Origin: CAJCJE01 sp963818685
GTDB lineage: Bacteria; Actinomycetota; Actinomycetes; Mycobacteriales; Pseudonocardiaceae
Reading direction: 5' to 3'
NCBI GenBank assembly: GCA_963818685.1
Contig: CAWFTJ010000002.1
Span: 472,777 to 536,776, forward strand
DNA length: 64,000 bases
This document shows, piece after piece, positions 44,140 to 54,297 of this stretch. Position numbers and translations under genes: made by a program. Within the stretch, counting starts at the first letter, position 1; every line of letters starts with the position of its first letter. The notes beneath the pieces are model-generated. The model searched no databases and had not been told where the DNA came from. It saw only the letters and a program-made list of their open reading frames with translations.

Positions 44140-44691
44140 TTACGCACCAGCGAACTTGCACTGGACCATCTCGCCGTCGTGGTCTCCGGCGCAGGTCACA
44201 TCGCTGAGTGTTCGAGCTTTCACGGCCAACTTGCGGCGCGCGGTCCGCTCAAGGTCGTCGATCGTCGATCCCTGCAAGGCTTCGTGGTGCTGGCTTGGCT
44301 CGATGAACACCGGTTGGCCAGGGAACGCGACAGTCCACATGCGCAGGTACAGGCCGGCGGCTGGCGAGTTCAGGGGAGTGCGAAGGCTGACGTCGCAGCA
44401 GATGCAGCATGCTTCGGCAGCGGTGCCCGGTCGAGTGTCGCCATCGCTGATCAGGCGTTCGAGAAGCTCATGGCAGTGCGAGCGGAACACGAACTCGGTC
44501 GACATGAGCTTGTGTGTCGGCTTGAGCAGCGAATGGCTGTGGTACAAGACATCCCGCTCGGCCGGGTGTCGCTCCATAGCCTGGTGGATCTCGTCCGCTG
44601 CCCAGCTCAGTTGCCGTGCGACGCCGTGCACGAGGCCGGTCACCTCGCGCCAGAGACCCAGTACTGTTTCGCTGTCGGCTGTTTTGGACAT
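44140..44691 (-). CDS. Hypothetical cysteine-containing protein
   Basis: A 183-residue soluble protein; helical N-terminal half (ETVLGLWREVTGLVHGVARQ) with ACCICCDV at about 109-116, two CC pairs separated by one residue, suggesting a metal site, then a beta-rich end. GAAAGGAG precedes ATG 44691. It lies between the intact and the broken PP-loop genes on the same strand, about 92 nt upstream of the former. No family recognised. Confidence 0.55.
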   Translation of the reverse strand: MSKTADSETVLGLWREVTGLVHGVARQLSWAADEIHQAMERHPAERDVLYHSHSLLKPTHKLMSTEFVFRSHCHELLERLISDGDTRPGTAAEACCICCDVSLRTPLNSPAAGLYLRMWTVAFPGQPVFIEPSQHHEALQGSTIDDLERTARRKLAVKARTLSDVTCAGDHDGEMVQCKFAGA

Positions 44692-44842
44692 GGTGAGGCT
44701 CCTTTCGTGTTCTGGGAGGTGTTGAGCACTTCGATTCATCAGTGCCTGCCCGGCTCAGTGCCGTGTGCCGTTGACGGCGTTCGGGCTCAGGCGGCCCGAC
44801 GAAAATTGCCGCGTGAGGCCGTTGTCTTTGTGCGCAAATCGA

Positions 44843-45661
44843 TCAGGCGGCGGTGCGCGTCTGCGCGCACGGAACGGCCGGGCGGTTGGATGCTTCCGCT
44901 TCGGTGATGATGTCGGCCATGGACATGTCGTTGCGGAAACGGTGGCCGATCTCAGCCTCGAGATCGGCATACTCGGCGGCCAGCGTCGGGACGCAGTTGT
45001 GCGGCGCGAACAAGATCTGCGCGACTGGCGAGCACGCACAGCGAGCAGGATAGTCGGGTCATACCCGCGTCATAGGCGGGGTGATACGGTACACCAGACG
45101 CGTGGATGCGTTGCCATACCTGGTTCTTCGGTCCAGTCATGGATCGGAAGCCAGGTGTCAATGGTGCGCCGGCCACTGCTTGCTGCTTCGTCACGGCTCA
45201 GAGGGAGCTTTCCTCAGCCTGGCGCGGGATTCCTCAGCGCGCAGGCCCATGCAGTTGAGCACACGGGCCGAACGGTGCAGGTCGCCAAGTTCGGCAACGA
45301 GCTGGGTGATGAACTTCCTTGCTGGCCCTCACTTCTGGTCCGAGGTGCAGTAGCGAGCTGAGGATGAAGGCCAGCGACGACGATGGCGAACTTGGTCGAG
45401 GAGAAGTCCTTGCTCGCGGTGGCGTTGTTCGTAGCGGACGCCGTAGTGCTCGGCCTGAGTCCGTGCGAGGTCACTGGTGCCGGGCCACTCGACATGGCCG
45501 AGCGCACAGTGGAGGACGGTGACCCGATGCAGCACACCTGCGGCCGAGGCGAGGGCGCACACCTCGTCGAGCATGGCTTGACTGTCCTTGCCTCCGCCGC
45601 TGTTGACGAGGAGGACGTCATAGGCGGCGAGGTCAGGCGTTGAATCAGTTGACGTGGGCAT
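44843..45661 (-). pseudogene. PAPS-reductase-family PP-loop protein, broken
   Basis: Starts MPTSTDSTPDLAAYDVLLVN with PP-loop VNSGGGKDSQAMLDE; continues SSARYCTSDQK, then an in-frame TGA after which the same frame carries on with KFITQLVAELGDLHRSARVL and NCMGLRAEESRARLRK. Further shifts near 45215, 45120 and 45010 are needed to read SGRRTIDTWLPIHDWTEE, VWQRIHASGVPYHPAYDAGM, LSCSLCVLASRADLVRAAQL and the end at 44843. The Cys pair and the IHDW motif are those of PAPS-reductase-like sulfurtransferases. At least four lesions in 800 nt. Confidence 0.7.
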
Positions 45662-45777
45662 GAGTCACCCCTTCAACAATGCGGGGTGTGGGCATGTGTC
45701 ATGAATGGACAGACGCAAGGAATGGGCTGGAGCGGTGAGGTTTCGACGCTGAGCAGCGGCTCATCGGCCTGGGATGT

Positions 45778-46044
45778 TCAGCCTTCGAAAGTGACGTCAC
45801 CCTGAACGCAGATGCGCAGCGGAACCGTGCTGTCCTTGTCTGAACGCACCAGCCACGGCTCGGTGTCGTCGAGGTCAACAGAGACACAGACCTGATTGGT
45901 CGCGGGGTCGACGTAGAGCGCTACGTGGACGCCTGCGACGGTGATCGTCGGTCGTTCGTCCTCGTCGGTCATCGGTTCGAAAGTGGCCGCGCGGTTCGCC
46001 ATGTCGGCGACCGTGCGGGGGTTGATCTCGTGGGAGTTGTCCAT
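45778..46044 (-). CDS. Small hypothetical protein
   Basis: Eighty-eight residues, start MDNSHEINPRTVADMANRAA at ATG 46044 with GGAGAAC upstream (this Shine-Dalgarno lies inside a possible ATG at 46056). C-terminal half is beta-rich (TITVAGVHVALYVDPATNQV). Minus-strand accessory operon; no family recognised. Confidence 0.5.
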   Translation of the reverse strand: MDNSHEINPRTVADMANRAATFEPMTDEDERPTITVAGVHVALYVDPATNQVCVSVDLDDTEPWLVRSDKDSTVPLRICVQGDVTFEG

Positions 46045-46168
46045 GCTGTTCTCCATGTGGCATGCGCGGCAGACACTGCCCAGTCCGCGCGGACGAGCAG
46101 GGCGAGCGAGTTCCGCGCGGGTTGGTGGGCTTGTCGGCAGCCAGCCGGGCGAGGCCAGGAGAAGTGCG

Positions 46169-46609
46169 CTACGGCTGGGTGCGGCCGAGGTTGTGCTCAC
46201 GCTCGGCGGTGGCGATATCGCGGTGATCGGTGCTGCGGTAGGTGGGGTCGCGATCGCTGGCGAGCGTCCAGCCCAGCGCGGCGAGCAGCGGCCGAATGCC
46301 TGGCCACCAGCCGCCAGGGTAGTTCCGGCGCACCCATTCATCGGCTGCGTACCGCTCGTCGTCGTCCGCGGGGCGTGTGATGACGATCGAGGTCGGTTGC
46401 GTGCCGAACAGGTCGACGGTGACCACGAGGGCCCGGAACGTTCCGTTGGTGGCGGTTCCCGTGGCGCTGGCGCTGGGGGCGGCGTTGATCAGCATGACGT
46501 GGTAGCGCGTTGCGTCGCCGGGGGTCCACCATGCCCAGCGGGGGCGTTCGGTAGGAAAGTCGATCTCGGTGATGAGTTGTCGCGCGTCGCGAATGTCCTG
46601 GTGAGCCAT
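46169..46609 (-). CDS. Hypothetical protein
   Basis: A 146-residue soluble protein beginning MAHQDIRDARQLITEIDFPT, beta-rich core (RYHVMLINAAPSASATG, FRALVVTVDLFGTQPTSIVI) and RRNYPGGWWPGIRPLLAALG near the end. AAGGAC precedes ATG 46609. Orphan-type small protein of actinomycete mobile elements. Confidence 0.55.
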   Translation of the reverse strand: MAHQDIRDARQLITEIDFPTERPRWAWWTPGDATRYHVMLINAAPSASATGTATNGTFRALVVTVDLFGTQPTSIVITRPADDDERYAADEWVRRNYPGGWWPGIRPLLAALGWTLASDRDPTYRSTDHRDIATAEREHNLGRTQP

Positions 46610-46711
46610 GATGGTTGCGTCCTTTGCTTAGCCAGTGCGAGTCGGCGCGGTGGCCCTGGCTGCTGGACCAGGTCACCGCGCCGGCTGTCTGGAGAGGGCG
46701 ATGGTGGGGTG

Positions 46712-46870
46712 TCACTTGCGGCCGTGTCGGCCGAGCGCATGCCGCACGGCGCTGATGACGGAGGCGCCGTTGGTCTGCGGGGTCGCGTACTGGTAGAGCG
46801 GCCAGGACCAACAGCAGTCGCGGCCGTCGCAGTAAATTCGGGCGTGGCCGTCGTCGTTTTCCTGTAGCAC
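46712..46870 (-). CDS. Short hypothetical protein, start uncertain
   Basis: Fifty-two residues from GTG 46870; ENDDGHARIYCDGRDCCWSW and LYQYATPQTNGASVISAVRH read as real protein with a cysteine cluster. Coding character seems to extend a further 20 or so residues upstream, but no start codon exists there, so the 5' end may be damaged. Confidence 0.35.
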   Translation of the reverse strand: MLQENDDGHARIYCDGRDCCWSWPLYQYATPQTNGASVISAVRHALGRHGRK

Positions 46871-46926
46871 CAAGGGAAGTCGATGCCGCTCGGGCTCGGC
46901 CGGCTGGGCCGTGCTGTCAGGTAGGG

Positions 46927-47094
46927 TTAGGCGGGAGCCATCGTGTATCCGATATCGATGCCGCGTTCGGCGAGGTGCTGGGCGATGTGGCCGACGAGGT
47001 CTTGCGAGTTGATCTTGCCACGGCTGCGCCAGGCCGGTCTAGGTCGTGCAGGTAGTTGTGGACGAGGTCTTCCAGTGTTTCGACCAAGAATCAT
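46927..47094 (-). pseudogene. Short frameshifted gene
   Basis: One frame ends KINSQDLVGHIAQHLAERG and TMAPA; another frame of the first half gives a more protein-like LVETLEDLVHNYLHDLDRPG. Joining them needs one indel near 47020. No family recognised. Confidence 0.35.
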
Positions 47095-47168
47095 GGATGT
47101 GCCTTCAAGAGTTTGATAGCGGATTCGTGGATGGGAGAGGGAGCGCGCGAAGCACAGCGAGCGTGTGG

Positions 47169-47994
47169 TCAGCGCCAGTTGCTGTGTTCGCGTTTCCACT
47201 TCGCTTCGACCTTGGGAGCCAACTCGGCACGCAGGTCGTCCTCGGTGCGGCCGTGTTTCGCGGCGAGCGCGGCCAGGATGAGCTGCGCGTCGTCGCGAAA
47301 TACGGCGATGGTGTCCCGGTGGTAGGCGACGTTCGTCCGGGTCAGGTAGCCGGGCGTAGGACACGGCGTCGACGTAGGAACGGCGGGCGCTGAACTCGGT
47401 GTCGATCTGCCCGTATCCCTGGGTGCGCACCGGGGTTCCGTCCGGCGCGGTGATTGCTTTCGCTGCTTTGGCCTTCGTGCGTGCAGCCTTGTCCGCTTCC
47501 CGCGCGAGTTGTTCGGGTGTCTTGATCCGGCTGGGCCGGGTGCGGACCTCGACCGGCGCGCTGGGGTAGCACTCCGCGCACGCGGCTTCGCCGGCCTGCT
47601 CGACGATCTCGGTCTCGTCCTGCCCGGAGATCTGGGTGAGCCAGGCGAACCGGGTGGACGGGAAGCAGGTGCGGCAGGCGGTGGTGCGGTGCACATGGCC
47701 GCCGCTGTTGAGGACCAGCCAGGCGCGGGTCCAGCCGTCCCGGCGTGCGAACTCCGCATCGAGCGGGCGGGCGGCTGCCTCGCAGTCGGTGATCGTCTGG
47801 CGGGCCTGCTCGATCCGGGGCCGGACGGCGGTCGCTTCCGCGGTCATGTCGTGCTTCAGCAGGCGCCGCGATATGCCGCGGAGCCGGTCGAGGGTGTCGT
47901 GGGCGTTGGCCTGTTCGAAGGCGAGCCGGTCAAGCTCGGCGTCGATCTCGCCGGGGTGGCGGTGGTGGGGTCGTTGATGGGCATGGTTGTTCAC
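47169..47994 (-). pseudogene. Hypothetical zinc-ribbon-like protein, frameshift near 47350
   Basis: GTG 47994 overlaps the upstream stop as GTGA. The protein has a helical N-terminal part (EIDAELDRLAFEQANAHDTL), then GGHVHRTTACRTCFPSTRFA and AACAECYPSAP, a two-CxxC arrangement likely to bind zinc, then a Lys/Ala-rich helix. After SYVDAVSYA the frame is lost: GYLTRTNVAYHRDTIAVFRD to EAKWKREHSNWR continues one frame over, explained by CCC for CC near 47350. Joined length about 274 residues. Family of unknown function seen on actinomycete elements. Confidence 0.6.
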
Positions 47995-48554
47995 CTCGGA
48001 TCGGGCAGGGGGTCCGGCCAGGCCGTGTGAACCGGGCGAGGTGGTGGGAACTCGTCGCCGGTGCGCCAGGCGCCGATGGCGGGGCTGAGTTCGCTGGTGA
48101 CGGCGCGGTCGAGGTCGCGGATGTCGATCGTGGGCCGGCCGTCGCGGCGGGCGTCGGCCCACAGGTCGAGGACCTTGGTGAGGCTGTCGGCCAGCAGCGC
48201 GGTCAGGGTGCTGGGTGGGTAGTCCTCGGCGACCGCGGCCAGCAGGCCGGCCAGCTCGGTCAGCGGCAGGCCGGGGGTGGTGTAGTGGTCGAGCTGGCGG
48301 ACCGGCAGCGTGACCAGGTTCTGGTGTCCGGGCTGGGCGCCGGCCAGGGTCACCGTGCCGAGCTGGACATCGGCGCCGAGTTGGAAGACATAGACCCAGA
48401 AGCCCAGGCGGGTGGTCGCGCGGGTGAGCGACTGGCGCGGCAGGTGGAGCTGCCGCGCCACGTCGAGCGCCTTGGCACGGTTCGCGGGGGCGGTGAGCAC
48501 GTCGTCCAGGTCGGCCCGTGACAGGTCGAGGCGGTCGTAGAACTTCGTGAACAT
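47991..48554 (-). CDS. Hypothetical protein
   Basis: A 187-residue soluble protein starting MFTKFYDRLDLSRADLDDVL, with LGFWVYVFQLGADVQLGTVT in the middle and a helical C-terminal part. AAGGAGCCTC precedes ATG 48554. It overlaps the next gene by GTGA. No family recognised; an in-frame shadow spans this region on the same strand and was discarded. Confidence 0.6.
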   Translation of the reverse strand: MFTKFYDRLDLSRADLDDVLTAPANRAKALDVARQLHLPRQSLTRATTRLGFWVYVFQLGADVQLGTVTLAGAQPGHQNLVTLPVRQLDHYTTPGLPLTELAGLLAAVAEDYPPSTLTALLADSLTKVLDLWADARRDGRPTIDIRDLDRAVTSELSPAIGAWRTGDEFPPPRPVHTAWPDPLPDPR

Positions 48555-48757
48555 CGAGGCTCCTTTCCTTGTGGTGGAGCGGTTTCACGCCCCGGTTGGG
48601 GCACGCGCGGGGTGCCGGGGCGGTCGTGGACCAGCCGTAGGGTCGATGACCTTCCGGGCATGCGGCGCGGCAGTAGAGGTCGAACGCGCCGTCCCGGCTG
48701 GCGTGGGGGCCGCGGTGTGGCAGCAGCGCGGGGAGTGGCCGGTGCCGAACGCGTTTG

Positions 48758-49168
48758 CTAGGTGCTCACCCGCAGCCGGCGCACGCGGATGACCAGGCCG
48801 GGGCCGCCATTGACGCCGGACCAGCGACCTCCCTCGGCGTCGGTGGCGTGCCAGACATGCCGGGCCCAGATCCCACCGGACGGGGTGTAGGTGCGCTGGC
48901 CGCGTTGGTGAGCATCGGCGGGGTCGACCGTGGCGAGGTGGCCGCCGGGCCAGGTGGTCAGCGCGCGGCCGGTCGGTGGACACGTAGGCGACGAACCTGG
49001 CGGCGCGCGTCATCGCGTCGCGCTCGTGGTCGTCCGAGCACGGGTAGCACCGGATCGTGCCGGTGGTCGGGTCGATCGCGCGGCCGGTGCCGCACGTGGG
49101 TCCGGTGTTGGCAGGTGGCCGCAGTCGAGGACGTCCGCCAGAGCGGCGGGTGATGAGCTGGTGGTCAT
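48758..49168 (-). pseudogene. Small hypothetical gene with two frameshifts
   Basis: Reads MTTSSSPAALADVLDCGHLP, then in a second frame TGPTCGTGRAIDPTTGTIRC and YPCSDDHERDAMTRAARFVA, then in a third GRALTTWPGGHLATVDPADA to RRLRVST and the stop. The CGH...C...CYPC pattern is a small zinc-binding module common in actinomycete and actinophage hypothetical proteins. Breaks lie near 49108 and 48972. Confidence 0.5.
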
Positions 49169-49340
49169 GGCGGTATCGGTCCCTTCGGGCCTGAAGTGAG
49201 CGCGGAGTCGGTAGAGGGCAGGCGGGCTCGGTGAGCGAGCGCCGGCCGGCCGTTCGGTCACCCGAGGGCGAGCCGAACGGCCGGCATTGATCAATCAAGG
49301 GACGGAGATCAGGTCACGCGGCGCGGGACCAGGCGGTTGG

Positions 49341-49775
49341 TTAGGCCAGCAGCCATCGCCGGAACGCGGGCGATTCCTGGCAGGGATCGAGTTCGCTGGG
49401 ATTGGCGCCATCCCGAGCGCGGCGCTCGACCGTCCACCACCAGCGCAGCAGCGCCCGCACCGCGCGAACGCGGTTGGTGGCCTCGGGCAGGAAGTAGGTC
49501 GGTCCCTCGTAGGTGAACAGGTGGGCGCGATCGCGGTACGCGGTGGGCGCCCAACGGCCCCGCATCCGGACGATGCCGCCCACCACGGTGACCGGCTGGT
49601 GAAGGCCATAGCACTCGGCCGCCCGCTGGTCGACGCTCACGATGTGGACGACGTGGCCACCGTTCGCATCGACGATCTTGGTGAGAGTCGCTGTGCCGTC
49701 GCGGGCATCGTGCCCGTTGACCCACAGCGTCACGGGGTCAGTTGAGGGGGTGGAGGTCGGCGCGGTGTCGGACAT
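49341..49775 (-). CDS. Hypothetical protein
   Basis: A 144-residue protein starting MSDTAPTSTPSTDPVTLWVN; beta-rich first half (GHDARDGTATLTKIVDANGG) and a helical, Trp-rich end (RAVRALLRWWWTVERRARDG). GGAAGGAGAGG precedes ATG 49775, which excludes the longer reading to 49877. Accessory minus-strand gene, no family recognised. Confidence 0.55.
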   Translation of the reverse strand: MSDTAPTSTPSTDPVTLWVNGHDARDGTATLTKIVDANGGHVVHIVSVDQRAAECYGLHQPVTVVGGIVRMRGRWAPTAYRDRAHLFTYEGPTYFLPEATNRVRAVRALLRWWWTVERRARDGANPSELDPCQESPAFRRWLLA

Positions 49776-49880
49776 GGGGATTCCTCTCCTTCCGGAGGTG
49801 AGCGGCAGGGCTGCGCAGTGGGTGGGGTGGTGGTAGGCGCCCACCCACTGCGTGGGGTGGTGGGGTTTGGTGATCACTGG

Positions 49881-50753
49881 TCAGCGGCAGTGACCGGTGA
49901 TCTGGACCAGGTGGGCCATGTCGACCACCGGCCCGGCCCAGTAGCGGACGCGGGCCGGCTGGTTGCCGATGCCCCAGACAGAGAGCCGGAAATCGGGGTC
50001 GCTCGGGCACGCCCATACCGACCGCTGGCCAGGCCCGTCCGGTGCGGGGTCGCCGTGTTCGTCGCACCGGTCGATGACGATCGCGGACCACGGGCCAGCA
50101 CGGAGGTGCTCGAACGCGCGGACATACGGGGCGTCGAACGGGACCGTGTGCGCTTCTTGCTGGGCCGTGGCCCACTCGGCGAGCGCGTCCGCGGACAACG
50201 ACCGGCGGGAGGTGATCACGGCGCGCACGGTGTCGACGTCGGTGAGCCGGCCGTGGTCGCTGCTGTTCGCGTAGGCCAGTGCGTACGGACCGGTGAACCA
50301 CACTGTGATCCACTGCGGACCCCGGTGCCAGCCGCGCGCGTAGCCGTGCCGGTCGCCCAGCTCGGTGATCGGGATCGGCGGCAATACGCCGTCCAGGCCC
50401 TGATCTGGTCGGGGCGTCCAGCCGTGCGCGCGGAGATCGTCGTCGATGGTCGGGTAGATCATGTCCGTGGTCCGGGCACCGGAGTAGCCGCGTGCCGCGC
50501 GGCTCAGGATGTCCGCCAAGCCGTTCATCCGGCCGGTGACGTTGCGCAGGCCCGCGACCGGCATCGGGCGCGAGCTCAGCGCGTCGTCGTGCAGGTCGGC
50601 AACCTGACAGCGGAGTTCCGCCGCGAGCCGGGCCACGCCGGTGAGGCTGGCGGCCTGCACGCGGTTGACCGTTTCCAGGGCAGCGGCGCGGGCGCGTTCC
50701 CGGTCGAGTTCCGCGCGCAGCGCGTCCCGCGTGGTCGAGTCGTCAGGGGTCAT
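49881..50753 (-). CDS. Hypothetical protein with N-terminal coiled coil
   Basis: A 290-residue protein: charged coiled coil at about 8-60 (RDALRAELDRERARAAALET) followed by a mixed alpha/beta domain (WHRGPQWITVWFTGPYALAY, SLSADALAEWATAQQEAHTV, WACPSDPDFRLSVWGIGNQP). No catalytic motif recognised. About 105 nt upstream of the previous gene and 51 nt downstream of the next. Confidence 0.55.
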   Translation of the reverse strand: MTPDDSTTRDALRAELDRERARAAALETVNRVQAASLTGVARLAAELRCQVADLHDDALSSRPMPVAGLRNVTGRMNGLADILSRAARGYSGARTTDMIYPTIDDDLRAHGWTPRPDQGLDGVLPPIPITELGDRHGYARGWHRGPQWITVWFTGPYALAYANSSDHGRLTDVDTVRAVITSRRSLSADALAEWATAQQEAHTVPFDAPYVRAFEHLRAGPWSAIVIDRCDEHGDPAPDGPGQRSVWACPSDPDFRLSVWGIGNQPARVRYWAGPVVDMAHLVQITGHCR

Positions 50754-50804
50754 CGTGGTGCTCGCTTTCGTCGGTCGAAGGTGTGGAAGGGGTCGGGAAC
50801 GGGG

Positions 50805-51374
50805 TCACGCTTCGGCGAGCACGCGGTCGACCTGGTCAAGGAAGTAGTCGACGTCCGTGCTCGGGCGCATCGCGTCGGCCGAGGGCATCCAGTCGGAGCG
50901 GTCGACGTAGCCGGTGCCGCTGCCGCTGGCGGCGGTGTCGACGTAGGCCGTGTGGTCGCACTCGCAGCAGTCCGGCGCGGTGACCGGGTGCAAGTCGCTG
51001 CCGACGTTCAGGTACGCGGTGGCTAGTGCGCGTTCGCGGAAGGTGGGCGCGGTGTAGGTGGCGATCGCGGTGACCACGCGAGCGGAGGGGAATCGGGCGA
51101 ACAACTCGGCCAACACGTCGTAATGGGCGTGCCAGCACGCGGAAATGGTGCGGCGCCGGCCGTTCGGGCCGGTGCCCTTGCCGAACGCAGACGCGCTGCC
51201 CTTCGCACCGCAACCCGTGGTGTCACTGGCGCGGAGGGTGAACGTAGCGCGGGGACCGGCGCGGTTGCTGCGATCCTCGCCCGTCCGCACGGTGATGTTG
51301 TCGTCGTAGAGCTTGCCGGCCACGTCGCGTACGACGCGGTAGACATCGGTGAGGGACACGCCGTACACGAACAT
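50805..51374 (-). CDS. Hypothetical protein
   Basis: A 189-residue protein, MFVYGVSLTDVYRVVRDVAG, with a metal-site candidate HPVTAPDCCECDHTAYVD (about 130-147) and RTISACWHAHYDVLAELFAR earlier. The AGGAG-like sequence before ATG 51374 is clear. No family recognised. Confidence 0.55.
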   Translation of the reverse strand: MFVYGVSLTDVYRVVRDVAGKLYDDNITVRTGEDRSNRAGPRATFTLRASDTTGCGAKGSASAFGKGTGPNGRRRTISACWHAHYDVLAELFARFPSARVVTAIATYTAPTFRERALATAYLNVGSDLHPVTAPDCCECDHTAYVDTAASGSGTGYVDRSDWMPSADAMRPSTDVDYFLDQVDRVLAEA

Positions 51375-52391
51375 GGGTGAACTCCTTTGCTCATTCCGGA
51401 AACGGTGACGAAGTGCGCGCGGACGAGTCGAACAATCCGCAACGAAAACCGTGCCGTTGCAACCATTGCGCGCGGTGAGAGCTGCGCGCGGCGCCCGTCC
51501 TAAATGGGCGCCGAGACACGCGGCTGACTATCGGCGAGCTGTCCGCAATGCGGCGGACACTTGTTGCTAGATCCAGGAATCGACGCGGCAGATGGTGGCG
51601 CCGCATTTCTTCGCGACGTACTCGGCAGCGTCGGCAAGGTCGGAAAACCGGTAGCGGTACGCGGACAGCGGGACCGGGCAGGCAGCCCCATCGGTGGACT
51701 CGATGCGCCACCGTCCGCGCGGCGCGCGGACGCAGGCGACGAGCGCGCATCCGTCGCGCGTGAACGCTGCCGCGCTGTCCGCGTCCTGTTCGCCGTAGGT
51801 GTCGTCCGTCATGACGTAGCCGTTCTGGGCGTACTGAAAGTGCAGCTCGATCACGTTGCCCGGTTCTGCGGCGAGTTCAACTGGTCGATGCAACACCGGG
51901 TTGTTGAAGTGAGCGTAGCTGCTCGGCGAATACCTCGGCAGGGGTCTTCCATCCCAGGATCTTGCGGGGCCGATTGTTGAGCGTGTGAGCGACTGCCTCG
52001 AGGTCTTGGGCGGACCAGCGCGACAGGTCGGTGCCCTTGGGGAAGTACTGACGCAGCAGGCCATTGGTGTTCTCGTTCGTCGGGCGCTGCCACGGTGAGT
52101 GTGGGTCGGCGAAATACACCCGCGTCCCGGTGTCCATCGCGAACTGGGCGTGGCCGGACAGTTCCCTGCCGCGGTCCCAGGTCAGGGTCTTGCGTAGTTG
52201 CTCGGGCAACTTGGTGATCGACGCCGTGAGCGCTGCGTTCATCGCGATGGCTCCGTAGCCGCCCAGCGCTGGACCGTTCTTCACGTACGGCTTCTCGCCC
52301 CAGCCGTCCAACCGTGGCAGGTGCACCAGCAGGTCGCCGGTGCTGCGCTCGACCAGCGTGCCGATCGCCGAGGCGTTGCCCTTGCCGATGA

Positions 52392-54297
52392 TCAGTCGGG
52401 TAGCCCCGGCGCATTGCTGCACCGGGGCCCCCTCAGAACCGTGCGTGCGACTTTCACCGCACACGGCTCAAGCAAGCCCCTGGCTATCGCCGTTGGGTCG
52501 GGCGGTTGGTGCCGGCGTTTCGGGCTCGCCGCTGGCAGTCGAGGTGGGATGAGACGGAAGCGAAGGACGTCGGTGTTGCCGCCGTCGACCGGGACGGCGA
52601 TCAATTGGCTGCTGATCGCTTTGCGGGTCGTGCGCACCCACCGTTCCCATTCGCTCGGGCTTGATGGTGGCTGCTCGGTCGGCAACAGAAGGCACCGGCA
52701 GTGTGGGCAGCGGCCGTGCTGATTGCGCAGGAGCCGCAGTGTGCTCGCATCGACCGGGGGCGGTGGCCCTTTGCGGCGGCGAGCGGCCCAGTATTCGGTC
52801 AGGGCGGGGTCATCAGGGGATGCCGCGCCATTGACCAGCTGGTGCCGGACGATCTTCGTCCAGGTGAACTTGAGCAGGTAGGCACCGCTGTCGCGGTGGC
52901 CGAAGACCCACCGGTCCTGCCTGGCTTTGTTGAACCGGCCGAAGTACCTGTCCACGATCCAGTGCTTCGGCTTGTTCGGGTGGCGACGCTTGGCCCACTT
53001 GTAAGCGAGCGACCACATGTAGTTGTCCAGCTGGGTGAACACCTCGCTGGACACCACCGTCCGGTAGTAGGCCGACCAGCCGCGCACGATGGGGTTGAGT
53101 GTGCGCAGCACCGCGCCGACGTCGGACCCGCGCAGGGCCCTCCACTCGATGCGCAGCCGTTCCCGGATCCGTCTGGCGGCCGCCTTGCTGGGCTTGATCA
53201 GCAGCTTGCCGTGATAGCGGCGGACGTTGAACCCGAGGAAGTCGAATCCGGCCTCAGCGTGGACGATCCGTGTCTTGTCCTCGTTGAACGCCAGACCTCT
53301 CGGGGCCAGCCACGCCGCCAGCCGCGTCTTGACCTGGTCGGCCTGTTCACGGCTGTGACACATCACGACGAAGTCGTCTGCGTATCTCACCAGCACCGGG
53401 CTGCTCTCCTTTGCGGACCCGGCGTCTCTGCCGGATCCGTGGTAGCGCACCCCGGCGGCCTGTTCCATCCCATGAAGAGACACGTTGAACAGCGCGGGGC
53501 TGATCACCCCGCCCTGAGGAGTTCCCTCCAGGGTCGGGGCGAATCGGCCCTTGTCCATCACGCCCGCTGTCAGCCATTGCCGGACCTGGTCCCTGGCGGG
53601 GAACGTGCCCAGCACGGCCAAGAGCTGGTCATGATTGATTCGGTCGAACGCCGCTGTCAAGTCGGCGTCGAGGATCCACACCCGCTGCGGGTTGCGCCCG
53701 TTGAGCGTGGAATAGATCGCGCCGATCGCGTCGTGGCAGCCGCGGCCCGGGCCGAAATCCGTACGACTTCGGCTCGAACCGCGCCTCCCATTCCGGCTCC
53801 AGCGCGGCCAGCGCCTGCGCTTGCAGGCATCGGTCGGCGATCACCGGAATGCCGAGCGCGCGCCGTCTCGCGGTGCCCGGCTTCGGGATGAACACCCGTT
53901 TGACTGGCAACGGCGCCCATGATGCGCCGCTGGACTGGGCCCAAGCGGCCAGGTAGCCCCGGTCCTGGGCCCGCAGCACAACGTCGCCGTCGACGCCTGC
54001 TGTTGCCCGCCCGGTGTTGATCTGCGTCACCCGCCGCACGCTCAACAGCGCGTTAGCGCGCGACCGCAGCATCAACTTCTGCAGGTTGCGGACCCGCGCC
54101 AGGTCCCCTGCCTGCGACGCCGCGAAGATCCTCTGCCGCAGCCGCCGTACGTCGTCCTGGACTTGTCGCCACTCGATCGACGACCAGCCCAGGTCCGCGT
54201 CCTCCGGTCCGTTCACCGCGCGACGGCGGGCGGCACGATCGACCGCGCCGCTCTTCTCCGTCGTGGTGTCCAACTTGCCCATCGGTTCCGGTGCCAT
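52392..54297 (-). pseudogene. ltrA: Group II intron reverse transcriptase/maturase, one frameshift
   Basis: ATG 54297 follows GTGAGGAG. The 5' part carries RT0-RT2 (KRVFIPKPGTARRRALGIPV, FEPKSYGFRPG); after that an extra G (GGG for GG near 53748) shifts the frame, and the rest continues DAIGAIYSTLNGRNPQRVWI, then LVRYADDFVVMCHS (catalytic YADD), the maturase X domain and a C-terminal HNH-like CPHC segment. The frame reads through domain V to the exon, as in many related introns. The break would abolish full-length protein unless it is a sequencing error. Confidence 0.8.

Noticed and set aside
45320..45340. TGA read as a sense codon in the PP-loop gene
   Set aside because: Other genes here use TGA as a normal stop and the same gene has several frameshifts, so mutation is the simpler explanation.
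46927..48588. Single 553-residue minus-strand protein
   Set aside because: Its first third is a shadow of the gene at 47991-48554 and its last third crosses two stops in the natural frames; it is split into separate genes.
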